Shown piece after piece: positions 34,801 to 47,130 of a stretch of DNA of 64,000 nt. This DNA is from Tubulanus polymorphus. Lineage: Eukaryota > Nemertea > Palaeonemertea > Tubulaniformes > Tubulanidae. Numbering within the stretch: position 1 is the first letter of the stretch; the number at the start of each line of letters is the position of its first letter. Under the pieces are notes generated by a model. The model saw only the letters and a list, made by a program, of their open reading frames with translations. It was not told the DNA's origin and did no database searches. The position numbers were made by a program, and so were the translations under genes. Location of the stretch: positions 3,238,001 to 3,302,000 of the forward strand of contig NC_134035.1 in the NCBI RefSeq assembly GCF_964204645.1, read 5' to 3'.

Positions 34801-36173
34801 AAAACAAGTGTTAACAGTTGCTAAGATTTACCAAAACAAGGGTTAACAGCAATCTGTATAATTGCCGCGTCTTGTTTTCAGGTTAACGAATTGAAGTTGT
34901 TGCTAGCTAGTCAGCAGATATACATATACAATCTCGAAGAAGATCGTTACTCTCTTGCGTCGCAGCTATCCGCCCGGAACGCCTCCGAAAACCAGGTAAC
35001 CTTTAAACGTAATGACCCATAGCTGTTCCACTGCCGAGAACCTCGAATTTATAAGTCATACCGTGGATAAGTCCATGAATCCGCCGCGCTGAAAGCAAGG
35101 TCAACCTGTACTAGATAATCGAGAAATGTTTCGAACGTTGTAATTTCTATGCAGGAATTCAAAAGCGCGGCCGCCGTCCCGAGCGCTAAGGTATCGGACG
35201 TTTTGTATTCGGACCGTGGGACGTACACGCCTTTAACTACTAACGACCCCGAGTCGGCCGTACTGGACACATTTAGCATCGGGGGTATGTTCTATCAAAT
35301 CGCTATTACACCTGACGAAACTTCGGCCAGTTCTATGTATATTGTTCAGAGTTGGGATTTGACTCAAGAAACAACTAACTCATTGAAAATGAACTACGTA
35401 GAATCGGAATTAACTTTTCTCGGAACCGGGTCCGGGCTCTAACACATGACCCAGGTCCACAGTCGTGAGTTTGAATTTTCTCCGAGTTAGAATCAGTTCA
35501 TTTTCAACGAGCTCTATCTCCCGATTCAAATCTTAACCCACACCGGACTGGAACTGGACCCGGTTTCACAGTGGTGGTTAAAAATTAACTCTGAGTTAGA
35601 TTTTGATCCTTAGGTTTGTCATTCAACTCACAACAACAACTGTACCGGGTCCGGGGTCATAATCGGTTTTAGAAAATCCAATCTACTCTTCAATAGTAGA
35701 ACAGCCCGAATGACACTCAAACAGGAAGAAAATAAAACATGATTAAAACCCACAATAAACCGATTTTAATGCAAAACTAATTACTCAAAATTGAATATTA
35801 AAACCTGACGATGATCTCCCCAGAGAGTTCAAAACTCCGTTTTCAATTCTCAATTTTAGAATAGTAAATTTGCTTTCAAATTTCTACGTAATGGGTTTTT
35901 ATCACGCGATTAACGATACTCAGTATTTCTTTGTATTTATACAGTCCGTATCTATACAATAGATAATTCTCTTTTTTTATTATCGCAGGTACGGCAGTTT
36001 TAGACGGAACTCAGGATGATAATGAGATGAACCCGAGCACGGCGAGGTTCACGTACGACCCGACGATGATCCCGTTCGTTAGGAGACAGCTACTAACGAC
36101 GGATATCGCAGACAACGATTCACGCGTCGTTATCCGCTGCCCGCAATCAACCCTGACAGAAAAACATATTTAA
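31883..36173 (+). CDS. Acidic/serine-rich coiled-coil protein, function unknown
   Basis: Seven exons: 31883-33113, 33357-33448, 33804-33918, 34542-34636, 34882-34995, 35155-35284, 35989-36173. All phases agree, giving 653 residues. The first exon (410 codons) is hydrophilic and mostly disordered, with Ser/Asp/Glu-rich stretches and one ordered-looking helix around residues 118-170 (LEELEALKCLEMASVKLRFP, then a 'YAQGYAVGRQDGLLDAF' segment). Exons 2-5 encode heptad-like helices (IKTLKEDRDELE; REILTLRNHLTKY; SRLLASMVKAKQD; NELKLLLASQQ), typical of a coiled coil. The C-terminus (TYDPTMIPFVRRQLL) is short and non-helical. There is no signal peptide or membrane segment, so it is probably cytoplasmic or cytoskeletal. 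I do not recognise the family. The ATG is the first in frame after stops. Confidence 0.8.
34640..34850. repeat. 32-bp intronic minisatellite, about 6 copies
   Basis: Unit AAGTGTTAACAGTTGCTAAG followed by ATTTACCAAAAC, nearly identical between copies. It begins immediately after the donor site of exon 4 of the coiled-coil gene and fills most of that 245-bp intron. Confidence 0.95.
35420..35660. mobile_element. MITE, family GGACCCAGTTCCACAG, degenerate
   Basis: Contains 'CCCAGGTCCACAG', 'TTCATTTTCAACGAG' and inverted 'GGAACTGGACCC' ends; two overlapping copies seem present. Located in the last intron of the coiled-coil gene. Confidence 0.6.
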
Positions 36174-37180
36174 GTCGAGCGAAACCGAACAGCGTGTGAC
36201 GTCATAGCGCATCGTATATCAGACGTCGTCAAGGAGTGCAAGCGGCTATAACCGAAGTAAAAAGCCAATGCGACGGCCGTTTTACGTCCAGTGTGACGCT
36301 TGCGAACTATATACGCATTGCCTCGTTTAGGCCTACAGAATAAGGTCTCAAAACCGAGAGCCGTGCGTACCAGCTTTTCAAATAGTTGGTCAGTTTTCAC
36401 GCAGTTTGTGAGTTTAGCGTAAACTAAGTTGGTGTGAATGAATTTGTCTCTATTCCGGTATGTCCGGTAATTTCTCGCTGTATAATTTAGCCTCGAACCA
36501 GAAAATGCAGGACTCCAATCGTATACACAATAATTCAGTCGGTGCGAAAACAAGTTCATCGCTTCACCAGACCTCTATATATCGATATAATTAGTTCAAT
36601 TTTCATCATCCAGCGTTTCGTGTAACATTGTGTGATTGACGCGGCGCGCGCGCACCAGTCCTTCAGGTGAAAACCGTATCAAACAGGCGCAGCCAACCAT
36701 CAGTTAGTTCGTTAGCTTCATAATGACGTCATAACGCCGAGAGGTGACAAAAGTCAGGCATCATAACCGCGCGCGTCGTGTCGTGTTGTGTACGGTTCTT
36801 TGAGTTACGGTTTTCGGATATTGTAGCGCGTTTTTATGCCGGCCGGAAAACATGACAAGGGCAGAAACACGGGAATAAACCGCCACCGGAGATCACCGTA
36901 CGACCGACAGATCGTATTACGGCAAATATCCGGTCATAAAACTACGCTCAGAAAATGTACGCGAGCATTTCGATATTGTCGGCAATGCGCCTATTATTTT
37001 GGCCAATTGGCCGAAATGGTGCGCGTAATTGGTTCTCGTGTATGATATACCTGTCGGAAGCTGGCGCGTAGAATTCCTTCCGCCGTCTCGTATATACACA
37101 TTTATGTATACACTAATGTCACTGATCCGCTAATAATTCTTGCGAAGGTAAAAAGAATCCACCGAGGCCGCGTAGTACTC
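36174..37180. other. CpG-rich intergenic region
   Basis: GCGCGC-rich stretches (for example 36630-36660 and 36765-36790). Frames at 36170-36559 (minus) and 36836-37045 (plus) have arginine/tyrosine-rich chance composition. It could be a promoter-type CpG region; no gene was identified beside it. Confidence 0.4.
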
Positions 37181-37181
37181 A

Positions 37182-37560
37182 GTATGGGCGACAATTCCCA
37201 AAAGAAACCCCCGTGGCATATGGGCGGCAATTCCCTTCAAAAAGAAACCACCGAGTGACCGCAGTCTGTGTAAGAGCGCTGGAGCGGTGTCCGGTAGAAT
37301 ATGGGCGGCAATTCCCTTCAAAAAGAAACCACCGAGTGACCGCAGTCTGTGTAAGAGCGCTGGAGCGGTGTCCGGTAGCATATGGGCGGCAATTCCCTTC
37401 AAAAAGAAACCACCGAGTGACCGGAGGCTGCGTTCGAGCAATGTCCGGTAGCATGGGCGGCAATTCCCTTCAAAAAGAAACCACCGAGTGACCGGAGGCT
37501 GCGTATAGAGCGCTCCAGCGGTGTCCGGTAGCGTATGGGCGGCAATTCCCTTCAAAAGAC
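37182..37560. repeat. 81-bp satellite, five units
   Basis: ATGGGCGGCAATTCCCTTCA begins units at 37220, 37301, 37382, 37453 and 37535 (periods 81, 81, 71, 82), with a degenerate first unit at about 37184. The 81-bp period keeps frame, so long repeat-derived frames exist on both strands (37130-37597 minus is 155 codons); I see no evidence that they are expressed. Confidence 0.9.
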
Positions 37561-37696
37561 TGTGTTTTGTGAATGCGTTGTAGCAAAGCCACCACAAATA
37601 TAATTTCGCGCCGCGAGAAACATTGGAAATTCGAGCTTTTATACGGTGTTGAATTGAGTGAAATTATTTCTGTTTTCCATTCTGACGTCATTTCAA

Positions 37697-37711
37697 GTGC
37701 CATCTGCTGGC
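37697..37711 (-). promoter_or_regulatory. CTCF-like motif
   Basis: Minus strand GCCAGCAGATGGCAC, close to the bilaterian CTCF core. Matched by eye only. Confidence 0.35.
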
Positions 37712-37855
37712 ATTTTGGCGCATGATTTCGCATCGTGGAGTTCGCGATGTGAAACTAAACATTATCAATGCATTATGTAAAAAATCAAATTATTTACAGA
37801 ACATTTCAGCATATAATATTCATTATTATTTTCGGGTCCTCCTATCGGATCGTGA

Positions 37856-37869
37856 CGCCATCTAGCGGG
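37856..37869 (-). promoter_or_regulatory. CTCF-like motif
   Basis: Minus strand CCCGCTAGATGGCG, close to the CTCF core, about 145 bp from the previous one and in the same orientation. Confidence 0.35.
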
Positions 37870-38311
37870 CTAGCTGGTGACACGGGGTCCTCATCGTCGC
37901 GCATACAGCAGCTAACCATAGCTGAACTACTCGTCTAAGATTCCGATGTGACCGTCGTGCCGTCATTAGTGCGACAAGCGTTCGCGCATCATTTCTTATT
38001 CATACGCCAGCCAGAGGCTCGATTAGACCAGAGTTCGATCAATCAACGAGCAAGTGAAACGTCGCAAATAACTTACGGGTACTCGAACCGGCAACGACGA
38101 CGGCGGAGAAATCATTTTCGATATCCACTACAAACGTTTCGAAGTATTTTTTCGCCGTCCGCGCCGTTTGGGTTGTATTATAACACGTATCGGCATTCAC
38201 TGTTAGCAACTACTCATTATTCGTATCAATCGTTGTTGCAAAAGTTGCTACTAATACGCATCGCTTTTGCGCGAAAAATAATTCAGTATCAACGTGTAAA
38301 TACGGGGGGAG

Positions 38312-38420
38312 TTAACTCTAACTCACAACTTTACCCCGCATTTGACTGAGTTAAAATTAGTTGATTTTCAATGAGTCAACTCTGAGTCAAATCTTAATTC
38401 AAAACTTTAGAACTGGGTCC
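38312..38420. mobile_element. MITE, family GGACCCAGTTCCACAG
   Basis: Internal GAGTTAACTCTAACTCACAA and the ending 'AGAACTGGGTCC' match the copies at 22.8 and 25.4 kb. The left end is degraded. Confidence 0.65.
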
Positions 38421-38681
38421 AGTATACTAGCAAAGTATCCAATATAATAGCAAAATACGAAGTCTTTTCAGTCTTCGGAAGATATCATGTTTTGGTAGAT
38501 AGATTTCACAGTGAAAATTGAAATTACAGATTGTTACCGTGGTATTTGTCCACACAGTTAACACAAATGATTACGCCAAGCTCCAACGAACCCAGTTGGG
38601 CAGTCTGGTCAATTTTACCATAAATTTGAGACGTGAATACAGGGTTCTCTATCTCAGAAACCAAGATAGATAGAATCCTGC

Positions 38682-38790
38682 GGCCAGTTGCTCAAAAGTT
38701 GGTTAGAATTAACCAGTGGATAGTTGAAATAGTGACAACTAAAAGTTCTCATCGTTACTATGCTATTGAACTTTTGAGCAACTGACCCCT
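38682..38790. mobile_element. MITE, family GGCCAGTTGCTCAAAAGTTG
   Basis: Inverted ends: GGCCAGTTGCTCAAAAGTTG on the left and, inverted, GGGTCAGTTGCTCAAAAGTT on the right. It contains the CCAGTGGATAGTTGAAAT block shared with 604-690 and 48.4 kb. Confidence 0.8.
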
Positions 38791-38965
38791 GGTATGGATA
38801 AAATATACAAGTCCCCCATCTTACTAATGGATTAAGCTCAAAAATATTTATTTCTTAGTTACGTCGGTTGGTGAAAACAGCGACACTGTGTGTAGATAAA
38901 CCAACTGACGATGATCTTGACTATACATCGAAATTGAAGGTTTCGCAAAAAGCCATTCCATAAAA

Positions 38966-39154
38966 TCATCGCATTCTGTCGTTATTGATGCTCGAATCGT
39001 CAGGAAAAACGCGTTCGTCTTCGTTAGTTCTAAAAGCAAGTAGTTGTTCGTCGCGAATGCGTACGTTACGATACGGCAACGAACCGCTTACCGTCGAGTA
39101 TCGACCGAGTTCAACAACGGATGGAAACTTATCACGTAAACTTCCGCAGTTCAT
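38966..39154 (-). CDS. Hypothetical 62-residue frame
   Basis: The composition looks protein-like (for example 'VVELGRYSTVSGSLPYRN'), but there is no domain, and a competing plus-strand frame (38985-39221) covers the same bases. At most one can be real. Confidence 0.2.
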   Translation of the reverse strand: MNCGSLRDKFPSVVELGRYSTVSGSLPYRNVRIRDEQLLAFRTNEDERVFPDDSSINNDRMR

Positions 39155-39221
39155 GCGTCAGATGAGGCTAACACCTATCAACGATCGGCTTTTCGTTTTT
39201 TTGTATTTGTTGAAAGAATGA

Positions 39222-42200
39222 TTTGTTATTCGATAATCTAATAAATAATCCAATCTGAAACGAGTCAAAGGTGCAGCGATTCGTAGGAATTAGCTTGCTT
39301 TTAGAACCTACAGTTCCATGGTCCAAAAGTGATCTAAGACTGGTCTTGAGTTGTGATTGGCTTTAAAAAACTAAGATGGTCTTAGACCAAGTTAAAGCCA
39401 CGATTATGGAAATGGCCCGAGGTGGATTGTGCGGTTTGGATTTATGTCTTGACCATATAGGACCGGCGTATCTTGGCCGTTAGATCATGCCACGGTTTGG
39501 CCATCGACTCAAGAAAAACGAATCCGTTTTAAAGCTCACGATTTGGCCAAATGCTGAATCAGTTATTAGTTCGTATCACATGATAATTACTTAGGAGATA
39601 AATTGAAGATATTCTAAGGGAGGGGTCGATTGGCCACGATCTGTGCTAATTGAAAACACAACTCTTGTGGTCAGTGATTTGCATGCGAACTGATGAACAG
39701 GGCTCTGAAAGGGAAATTAAATACTAATTGTCATAAACTGTCAATGTTGCTTGTACTGTCATTAGAAGAGCTCAATATGAGCCGGTAATGCGATCCTAAT
39801 GGTGACATGAAATTAAATGGTTTCGTGCGAGATATTATCAATTTGGCTTCTGTAGTTGACATGAGTCTATTGTAAAATGTTTGTCCACTCAATATAATAT
39901 GACGCATTGTATTGCGTCTTGAGGAAACCATTCCGAATAACTAACTCAAAAATATAAGATAGAAACTTCGACAATCTTTTTCAACAATTCCCTAAGACGT
40001 TCCCGTACTTGGGTAGATGATAATCTCAACCGGAAGTATAGTTTTCTCAGAGGCGGGCCAAGGGTATTTTATCCACTGTATTCAGGATTTAGAAGGGCAC
40101 TTTTTATTCTGTATACGGGGTACCTTTTACGGCCACTCAATTAGCAGATATCCCGCAATAATTCAGCCAAGGATATAAAGTTCTCGAGTAGATTGCAGAG
40201 TTCTAGAGTTTATAGCATTCTGAATAAAGACCATTCGCCATCAGGCGTGCTGATGCTGGCTAATAGTCTTCGTAGTTCAAAATAACTCTATTACTCAAGA
40301 ACTTTTCATCTTTGAGTGAATTATTTTAGAATTTGTATCGTATATTCATCTTATACGGATATCGTGTATCTTCTCTCGACTTGAGAGGTGTTGATTGTTA
40401 TCCGAAATGTCGCCGACAGAAATCACTTTGTAGAATCACCTATTTACAGAATATGATTTTAAAAAAGAACGCTTTCGGGGAAAATGGCACTTTCTTCGAT
40501 CACTAGCGCTGTATTCCGGAATACTTGGAATCACGCTGGATCCTGTGCACGTTAAGAATTTGGTTTACGATTATATCGAATAAAGCATGGTCCCCCCGAC
40601 AAGCAGTGTACACATATCATGATATATATGATATAATTTCGTGGCCTCGATTTGTTGTATTTCGCTTAAAAAAGTCTAGACATAATATTGTTTGCTAACC
40701 GTGTTCGCCGTGCGCGCCCCGGTAACGAACACGCCTAATTCGTCCCTGGCGCCATTAGAACATTATTACAGACGTTTTTCCGTCTCTAAAGCTCCCGCGC
40801 GCTCTTTGATGCTTCAACAAAACGAGCCATCGACGCAATTCGCGAAAGTATGTTATTTCGCGTGAAAAGAATTCGACGCATTCCGATTTCAGAGGGCTTT
40901 AATCTTCGTCGGAAGGTTTTTCGCGCGTATATACACGCAACCGTCACTTAGGCGCGCGCGTTCGGCTCGGCGACGGTATCGTAAATTAGAGGTTACGGGG
41001 AATCTGATCAGGTTCTGAAATAGCTCGGGGTTTTGTCAACCGCACGGGGCTTCGTACCTACCTTACTTCGCTATAACGGCGTCGTATATCAATCGTAGAT
41101 AGTATAGGGCATTAGACTATCTCGCATTTCTATTCCATCTCTGCAAAAGTAAATACATTGTGTAGATTTATATTGTGGGTTTATCACTCATAGACTTAGC
41201 TATCGGATGGTCGACATTGAATTAGTCAATTGCGACCACGGTATTTATCCGACAATTATCTTTAACCAACCTTTGAGGAACCTGGTACCTGGATCTAAGT
41301 TTGGAATATAAAAAAATGAACTTGTTCAACTTTGGAGACTTAAAATTCTTGCTGTTTTCACCACGCGACGAATCAGGAAATTCGAACGCATTCGATCTTT
41401 AAAAAGATCGATAAATTGCGGCAAGATCTTGGCTTTTAAAAACCACCCGAGCCACGAGCGATATGGAAGGAGTTAAATAAGCCGGTTTTGTTTTCGAATT
41501 TATAATATAATACGATCTGTTTTCGAAATCCCTCATGTGGCACTCGATTCCGGCGCGCGAGAATCTGCGTATATTTTGAAAAGCGTCGATAACGCCTCTG
41601 AAAGCCGCGGCTCGACGATGCGTTCACGATAGCTGCGCGCGAAACAGCGATTACAACCTATGACGCGTTGTTCTCCATCGTCCCGCGGGGTTTACGAACG
41701 TTCCGTTCCCTCGAGCGACAGACGAAAACGCTGACCGCAAAGGTCAGAACGACGCTTTTATCTCGGTTTGCAGAATTTTGACGAGCGGATGGAAGCGTTT
41801 GGTTTTGATAATGGATGACAGATTGTTAATCACGGCGTATCTGGTGATTGACTTTAATTACGGCGGTGAATTAGCCGCACATCCGCTATCGAGAGAGAGG
41901 TAGTTCGCTGTCACAGTTTATGCACTCATTCAACACGGATACAACACGAGGAAAAAACCAGTCATTCTCTCTTTAGTCGTGAAGGCAATAATCCTTTATT
42001 TCCCGTTAAAGAGAAGTTAACAGTCTTGTATTATATCAAAATACCTAATTATGGTTGTAAGGTGATTAATACTAATGACAGAAAACCTTTCTACAACAAC
42101 AAAACATGAAACATGAAGTACCATCTTCATTTTTGAGACCCTTCCTACTTAGAAATTCATGTTACCGTATAACATATGTATTTCCATTATACCTGATTTA

Positions 42201-43297
42201 TAGTCAAATTCAGACGAACGACTGGTCCCAGTTGTGGTGGAACTTATAGTAAACTGTGCTCTATAGATTATTTGGAATTATTCATTTTTGTCGGTTTTGA
42301 CGAAAATATCTTTACATCTAATATGATAATAGTAATAATAATATTTTTATTGTAAGAGAATATTCTCTTATGACACATACAGATACAAGGCGTAGATAGC
42401 ATTTGAATGTGAGGGCGGGGGAGGGGCAGAGAAACTACAGAGAAAGAACAGTTATTACCTGTGTTAGACCTATAACAAAATGCTTGTTAGTCACAATAAT
42501 ATATTTGCAAAATGGTACTTTCCCCAAAATCTTGGACGGGGGGGGGCAACTGGCTCCCTACTCCCGCTATGTACGGCCCTGAGATAAGTAGTTAACATAG
42601 ACAGTTACACATGAACACATATCTTTATAAGGAGAGTTGAGGAGGAACCGCGTTAACGTGGTGTCAAATCAGTGAATGTGCACCAGCACAAGCCCCCACT
42701 ACCATAGTTCTAACACCCCACCCCGTCTCGCGCACGCCTGGAAATTGGAATTATTTCGCTTTCTTTGAATCGGGAGAGAGAATACGCATTCTACAAAAGC
42801 GCATTTCATAGTAATGGATTTGCCGCGAAAGAAAAAACACCCGTTGAGAATTGCACGAGTCTCTGCTAATGACAGAATACGTGGGAACAAATATAAAGTT
42901 TCATCATCGAATACAAGTTCGATTGAACTTCATTGATGAAAAGCGAATCATTAGATGATTGCTTTGAAGTATCATATCGTATTACAACAGCAGGATACCA
43001 CTTCTATTTCCTATACGGATAATCTGTCGTTTTACGGCGAGATCGGTGCATTTTTTTGTCAAGTATCGTCTAGAGTATAACAGTGTGTTATACGGTGCGT
43101 TGATTCAACCCATAACGTATAATTCGTAACACGCGAAAAGAGGGCGGAAAAACACCGAAATACCAGTCTATAAAACCGGGCCCAGAAAGGTACGATGGAA
43201 TTCTCTTCCGTCCGCGATATAGAATCTCTCGTAGTATTCAAAGGACAGCTGAAGACATTTCTGCTGAAATCATCACTTTTTTATGGAGAGCACTTTT
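39222..43297. other. No gene recognised; repeats and CpG-rich patches
   Basis: About 39309-39425 holds a copy of the repeat with GGTCTTGAGTTGTGATTGGC also seen at 23.4, 53.2 and 61.0 kb. A decayed hammerhead-like copy (CTGATGC, GGCTAATAG) lies near 40250-40290. CpG-rich patches at 40690-40990 and 41560-41760 could be regulatory. Short frames show no domains. Confidence 0.4.
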
Positions 43298-43469
43298 GGG
43301 GATCATTCATTTATCACGCACGTATAAAATTTGGATTCAACCCCCTCGCCCTTGTTCGCAAAATCGGCCATTTTTCGGATAAACTAGGCATTACAGAACG
43401 TAATTGCACTGACCCTGCACCCTCCATTTCAATTTGGTTGAATCCAAATTTTTATAAGTGAATGACCCC
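43298..43469. mobile_element. MITE with inverted ends GGGGATCATTCA
   Basis: The left end has GGGATCATTCATTTAT, then ATAAAATTTGGATTCAACC. The right end, inverted, reads GGGGTCATTCACTTAT, then AAAATTTGGATTCAACC. The 88-residue plus-strand frame across it is not a gene. Confidence 0.75.
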
Positions 43470-46246
43470 TTGGTAATAGTTCGTAGATTTACAAGGCGCT
43501 ATACTATAATCTCTAATCCCATCCCATCCAATCCTATCCTATATGAGAAAAACTTAATGCTTTATAACAAATTTAGCTTCACGAAGGACGATTTCATTGA
43601 ATTTGAGTTAAAGATGTTTTGTTCTCAGGGAAATGTTCGCGTTTAGTGAAGTGAACACCGCTATTGAAAACGATGGCGTATACTATACTATGATCAGGCC
43701 GTAAAAGATTTAATGAAGTCAAATCACCTTTCTGTTGCGAATGCGAAATTGATAGTTTGAACTGAATTAGATTCTGTTAGATGTTGTATTGTATTGCATT
43801 GGAAACGACATTTTGATGCGCGCTCTCTGTCTCTCGTTCCCTATCGTTCGTTGCCTTTCGGCAGAAAAATCGGTGACATTCATCTTTCGGCTTATCAGTT
43901 TACCGGCAGTTGCTCTGCGTGACACAGCGGCAGTACCAGGAGAACAGAAGATGAACGCAGGTCATGTTTCAAGGGTCTTTAATTAAATAAACTACAGATC
44001 CTATCGGGTTGACTAACGCTCCATTCCGACCGGGCTATACGACATACAGATTCTGTATACGCATACCAAACACGTTCTTATGCGGATAATCGATGCCATC
44101 GGAAAAAAGGAATCGGTTCTCTCGTCATCAAAATCAACAACTCTCGCCTCTGAAGCTTTGTCGCTGAATGCTTTTTATGAAAACAGTATTCAGCGAATAC
44201 GTTACACATGTAGTCGTATCCGCGATTATGTGTAGATCTGTCAAAGATCAACCGCGTCAATGTGTACTTAAGATAAGGTTTTGATTGACACTACCAGGCC
44301 CACCAAAATAGGAAAACCATGAGCTAGAGATTTTTTTCACGAAATTCAAAATGTCAGAATCCACAATCAGATTCTCCTTATTGTGGTACCATCGTAACCG
44401 GAAAGCAGGGAAATTCCAACAGGGAATTTTCTTTTCTTAAACAAGTCAGGAAATAACTGCGCAGAATTTTGTAAAGAGCTGAAATTTCAGGGAAAAGTCA
44501 AGGAAACGGTGCGTTTGGAAATGTGTCGAGATTGCTAGATCACGCGTAAAATCAAACAGTTTCCGTCTGTTTCCTACATATTTGACTGTGTTAATTGATT
44601 GGATTCTTAGCAGATCAAGTCAGGCAAAACAACGCGCATGTCAGGGAATAGTCAAGGGAAAGGCGAATCAAATAAAAGTGACCACCGTGTTTAGTTCAGC
44701 GATGGCTTCACTGAAATATTGCGACGCGTGAAGGCCAGGAAACTTTCCAATCCTGCATCTTCAACCGGGTACTTTCGTCTCTACAGCCACGGCAATTCAG
44801 TTTCTTTCGCCCCATTTTCTTTTTAAATGTTTTTTTAGCAGACGACAGATAGATAGAGAGGGGATTGCCGGCAGTTTGGCGTATTTACGGCAAAACAGCG
44901 CTCTACGACTTGCAGCAATTACGACCGTTGTAATGTGTGCTGCGAAGCGCGCGGCGAAAACCACTGGTCACGGCACTATTTACGAAACACCGCGGTCGTT
45001 ACCATCTCGGCAGGGGAAAATTGCCCCGGCAGCTCGCACACAATTTTCTCTAAATTATTGCGCAAGCCGATTTTCTTATTCGCCGCGCCGTCGACGGTAA
45101 TTTTCTTCTCGCATAGGCGAAAAATGTTGCGTTTTTTTCGCAGGCTCGGCACCTCGCGCACGCGCGCGGGTCGATGTCGCTGTAAGTTTAGACACACGCG
45201 TGCGCTGGACAGGTCATTAGTCCACGTTTCAGTTTGTATTCGTGGACGCATTTGTCTTTCGACTTCTTCCTCCGACACGGCACCGGCAAAAAAGCCGAGT
45301 CGACGACGTCGAACACGCGAAAGCGTATAAACTCTCCGTGCTAAACATCGTGCCGGTATCGTTTATCGGACGTCGATTAATCTCAATCGCGCGCGGTCAA
45401 CATTTTTTGCGATATAAAAACAAACACGCAAATATACTGACACACGCTCGGCGTACATGGCTCGCAGGTGTCGAATGTCGAATGTCGACTGAGTTACGCC
45501 GACTTGCGACGTGCGCGACACGGAACTAACGTCGCCGGCGGTCATGCGCGGTAATTAGTCAGGTTTTGTTTACGACCTTTCGCGTCATCTCGCCACGCGT
45601 TTCGCACGGAGCGACGGAGAAAATGAAATTCAAGAGATTTCAAAAAGCGTTTCTTATTCACCGATTTCATGCATATTCAAATCGACGACGGCTTCTGTCG
45701 TCTGTAACTGGAGATCGGGTTCTCTACCGCGGGCTCTGTTTCGACGTTCTACGGTTACACATTCATAGACAGATAGAAAAAACTATGATCACCATTAAGA
45801 TTGTTTGTGTGCGCCGCAGGCGATTCGAATGAAATGTTTAACTTGGATCATGAATTTGAAAGTCACCGGTCTAAAAACGCACCTGTATCACTCCCCAGCA
45901 GCCGACTAGTCGAATGTACGTTACTGTCTTCGTAAAAAACGAAATGCTCTCAAGGGGACACCCGCGGGGATTTTGTTCCTACACGAAATTCCACGCAGAA
46001 AGCGCGAATAAATATCGTAATCTTTCGATGGCCGAAACGGAAAGTTTTGCAGTTTTTTTTTTAAGAATAGTACATTTTAGCAATACTTTGTCGCAATCTA
46101 AAGCCAGGGGATCTAGGATTAAGATGTAGAATTTCTTCAAAGTGAGGGGATGCAGAAAAGGGCAACTATTCTTTATAGCTGTGCGTGAGGGGGTCTAGAA
46201 AATTTCGGTAATATACTCTTAGACATCCGATCTCATTACCTCATAA
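43470..46246. other. No gene recognised; CpG-rich block at 44.9-45.6 kb
   Basis: The 44870-45620 block is rich in CpG and GCGCGC and contains overlapping open frames on both strands, which is expected of GC-rich DNA. None has a recognisable domain or splice context. A promoter or CpG-island role is possible but unproven. Confidence 0.4.
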
Positions 46247-46450
46247 AGCCCAACGCACACGGCACCGGAAAAACGTTTTTTCCTCGTGAAAAAAAAAAAC
46301 GTTTTCGATGTTTTTGGTCATACCATGTACGGGGGAGGCAAAACAAAAAACGCCGAACTGAAAAACGTTTTTCACGAACAAAAAACGTTTTCTGAAAAAC
46401 GTGTTTCTGTTTCGGCGAAACAAATGTTTTGCCGTGTGCGTTTAGGCAAC
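46247..46450. mobile_element. MITE, family GCCCAACGCACACG, copy 1
   Basis: The left end AGCCCAACGCACACGGCACC and the inverted right end GCCTAAACGCACACGGC flank GAAAAACGTTTTT-rich sequence. TAA precedes the left end. Confidence 0.75.
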
Positions 46451-47130
46451 TTAGATTTTATGTATTCATAGAAACTTATAATAAAAATATTGGGGCGTGA
46501 AAAAAGGGAAATCGGAAACTTTTAGGTGTGATGGTGGATCCCCTGCACATCTGTGTTACGAGGCTACACGGGGCTTCTATCGTGGATATACCAGCTAAGA
46601 GAAAGCTCGAATATCTATACACCTTGGTACAGTGGGGGAGCGCGACTGGCCTGTGACGCCTCGGTGCAAAATCAACTTAATAAGGCTGGACATATTTCTA
46701 AATACACGTAATGTATATACTTATTGCTGGTCAAATAGATTTTTTTTTTCAAATTTGAATTTCTATTCAATATAGTCACACTCCCGAATTACTGATAGCA
46801 ACGGTACATACCTCGTTGGTTCCTAGTGTTGGTATCTACTATACGAATCAGCCTCTAGTCCCTCCCCTTTTGAAGACATCCGCGAAATGCGAGCTCGGAA
46901 TAACAGCACCTGTTCCTAGCGAGATGCGATTACTGAAACCAATATTATTCTTAAACCATTTTCTCGCTGACTTTGATGACGACCGCCTATTATCCAATAT
47001 CAAAAACTGATTTATGAATTAAACTCGCGGATGGCGTTAAGGTTAATGGTAAACAGACGTAAAATTAATAAGGGTTTGGTAACAGACGTTTTCATTGATC
47101 TTAAAATGCCAAGGCCGGCGAAGGCAGGTT
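46451..47130. other. No gene seen
   Basis: AT-rich sequence with a 64-residue plus-strand frame (46816-47010) that has no recognised feature. Confidence 0.4.

Larger units (their letters stand above)
37561..38311. other. Intergenic; two CTCF-like motifs
   Basis: No gene supported. An arginine- and tyrosine-rich frame (37948-38349 plus) partly overlaps a MITE. CTCF-like motifs at 37697-37711 and 37856-37869 are listed separately. Confidence 0.4.

Noticed and set aside
31883-36173. Assignment of the coiled-coil gene to the MIPOL1 family
   Set aside because: Only a loose heptad-pattern resemblance in one segment; not enough to name it.
44876-45545. Genes in the CpG-rich block
   Set aside because: Overlapping open frames on both strands are expected in GC-rich DNA; none resembles a known protein.
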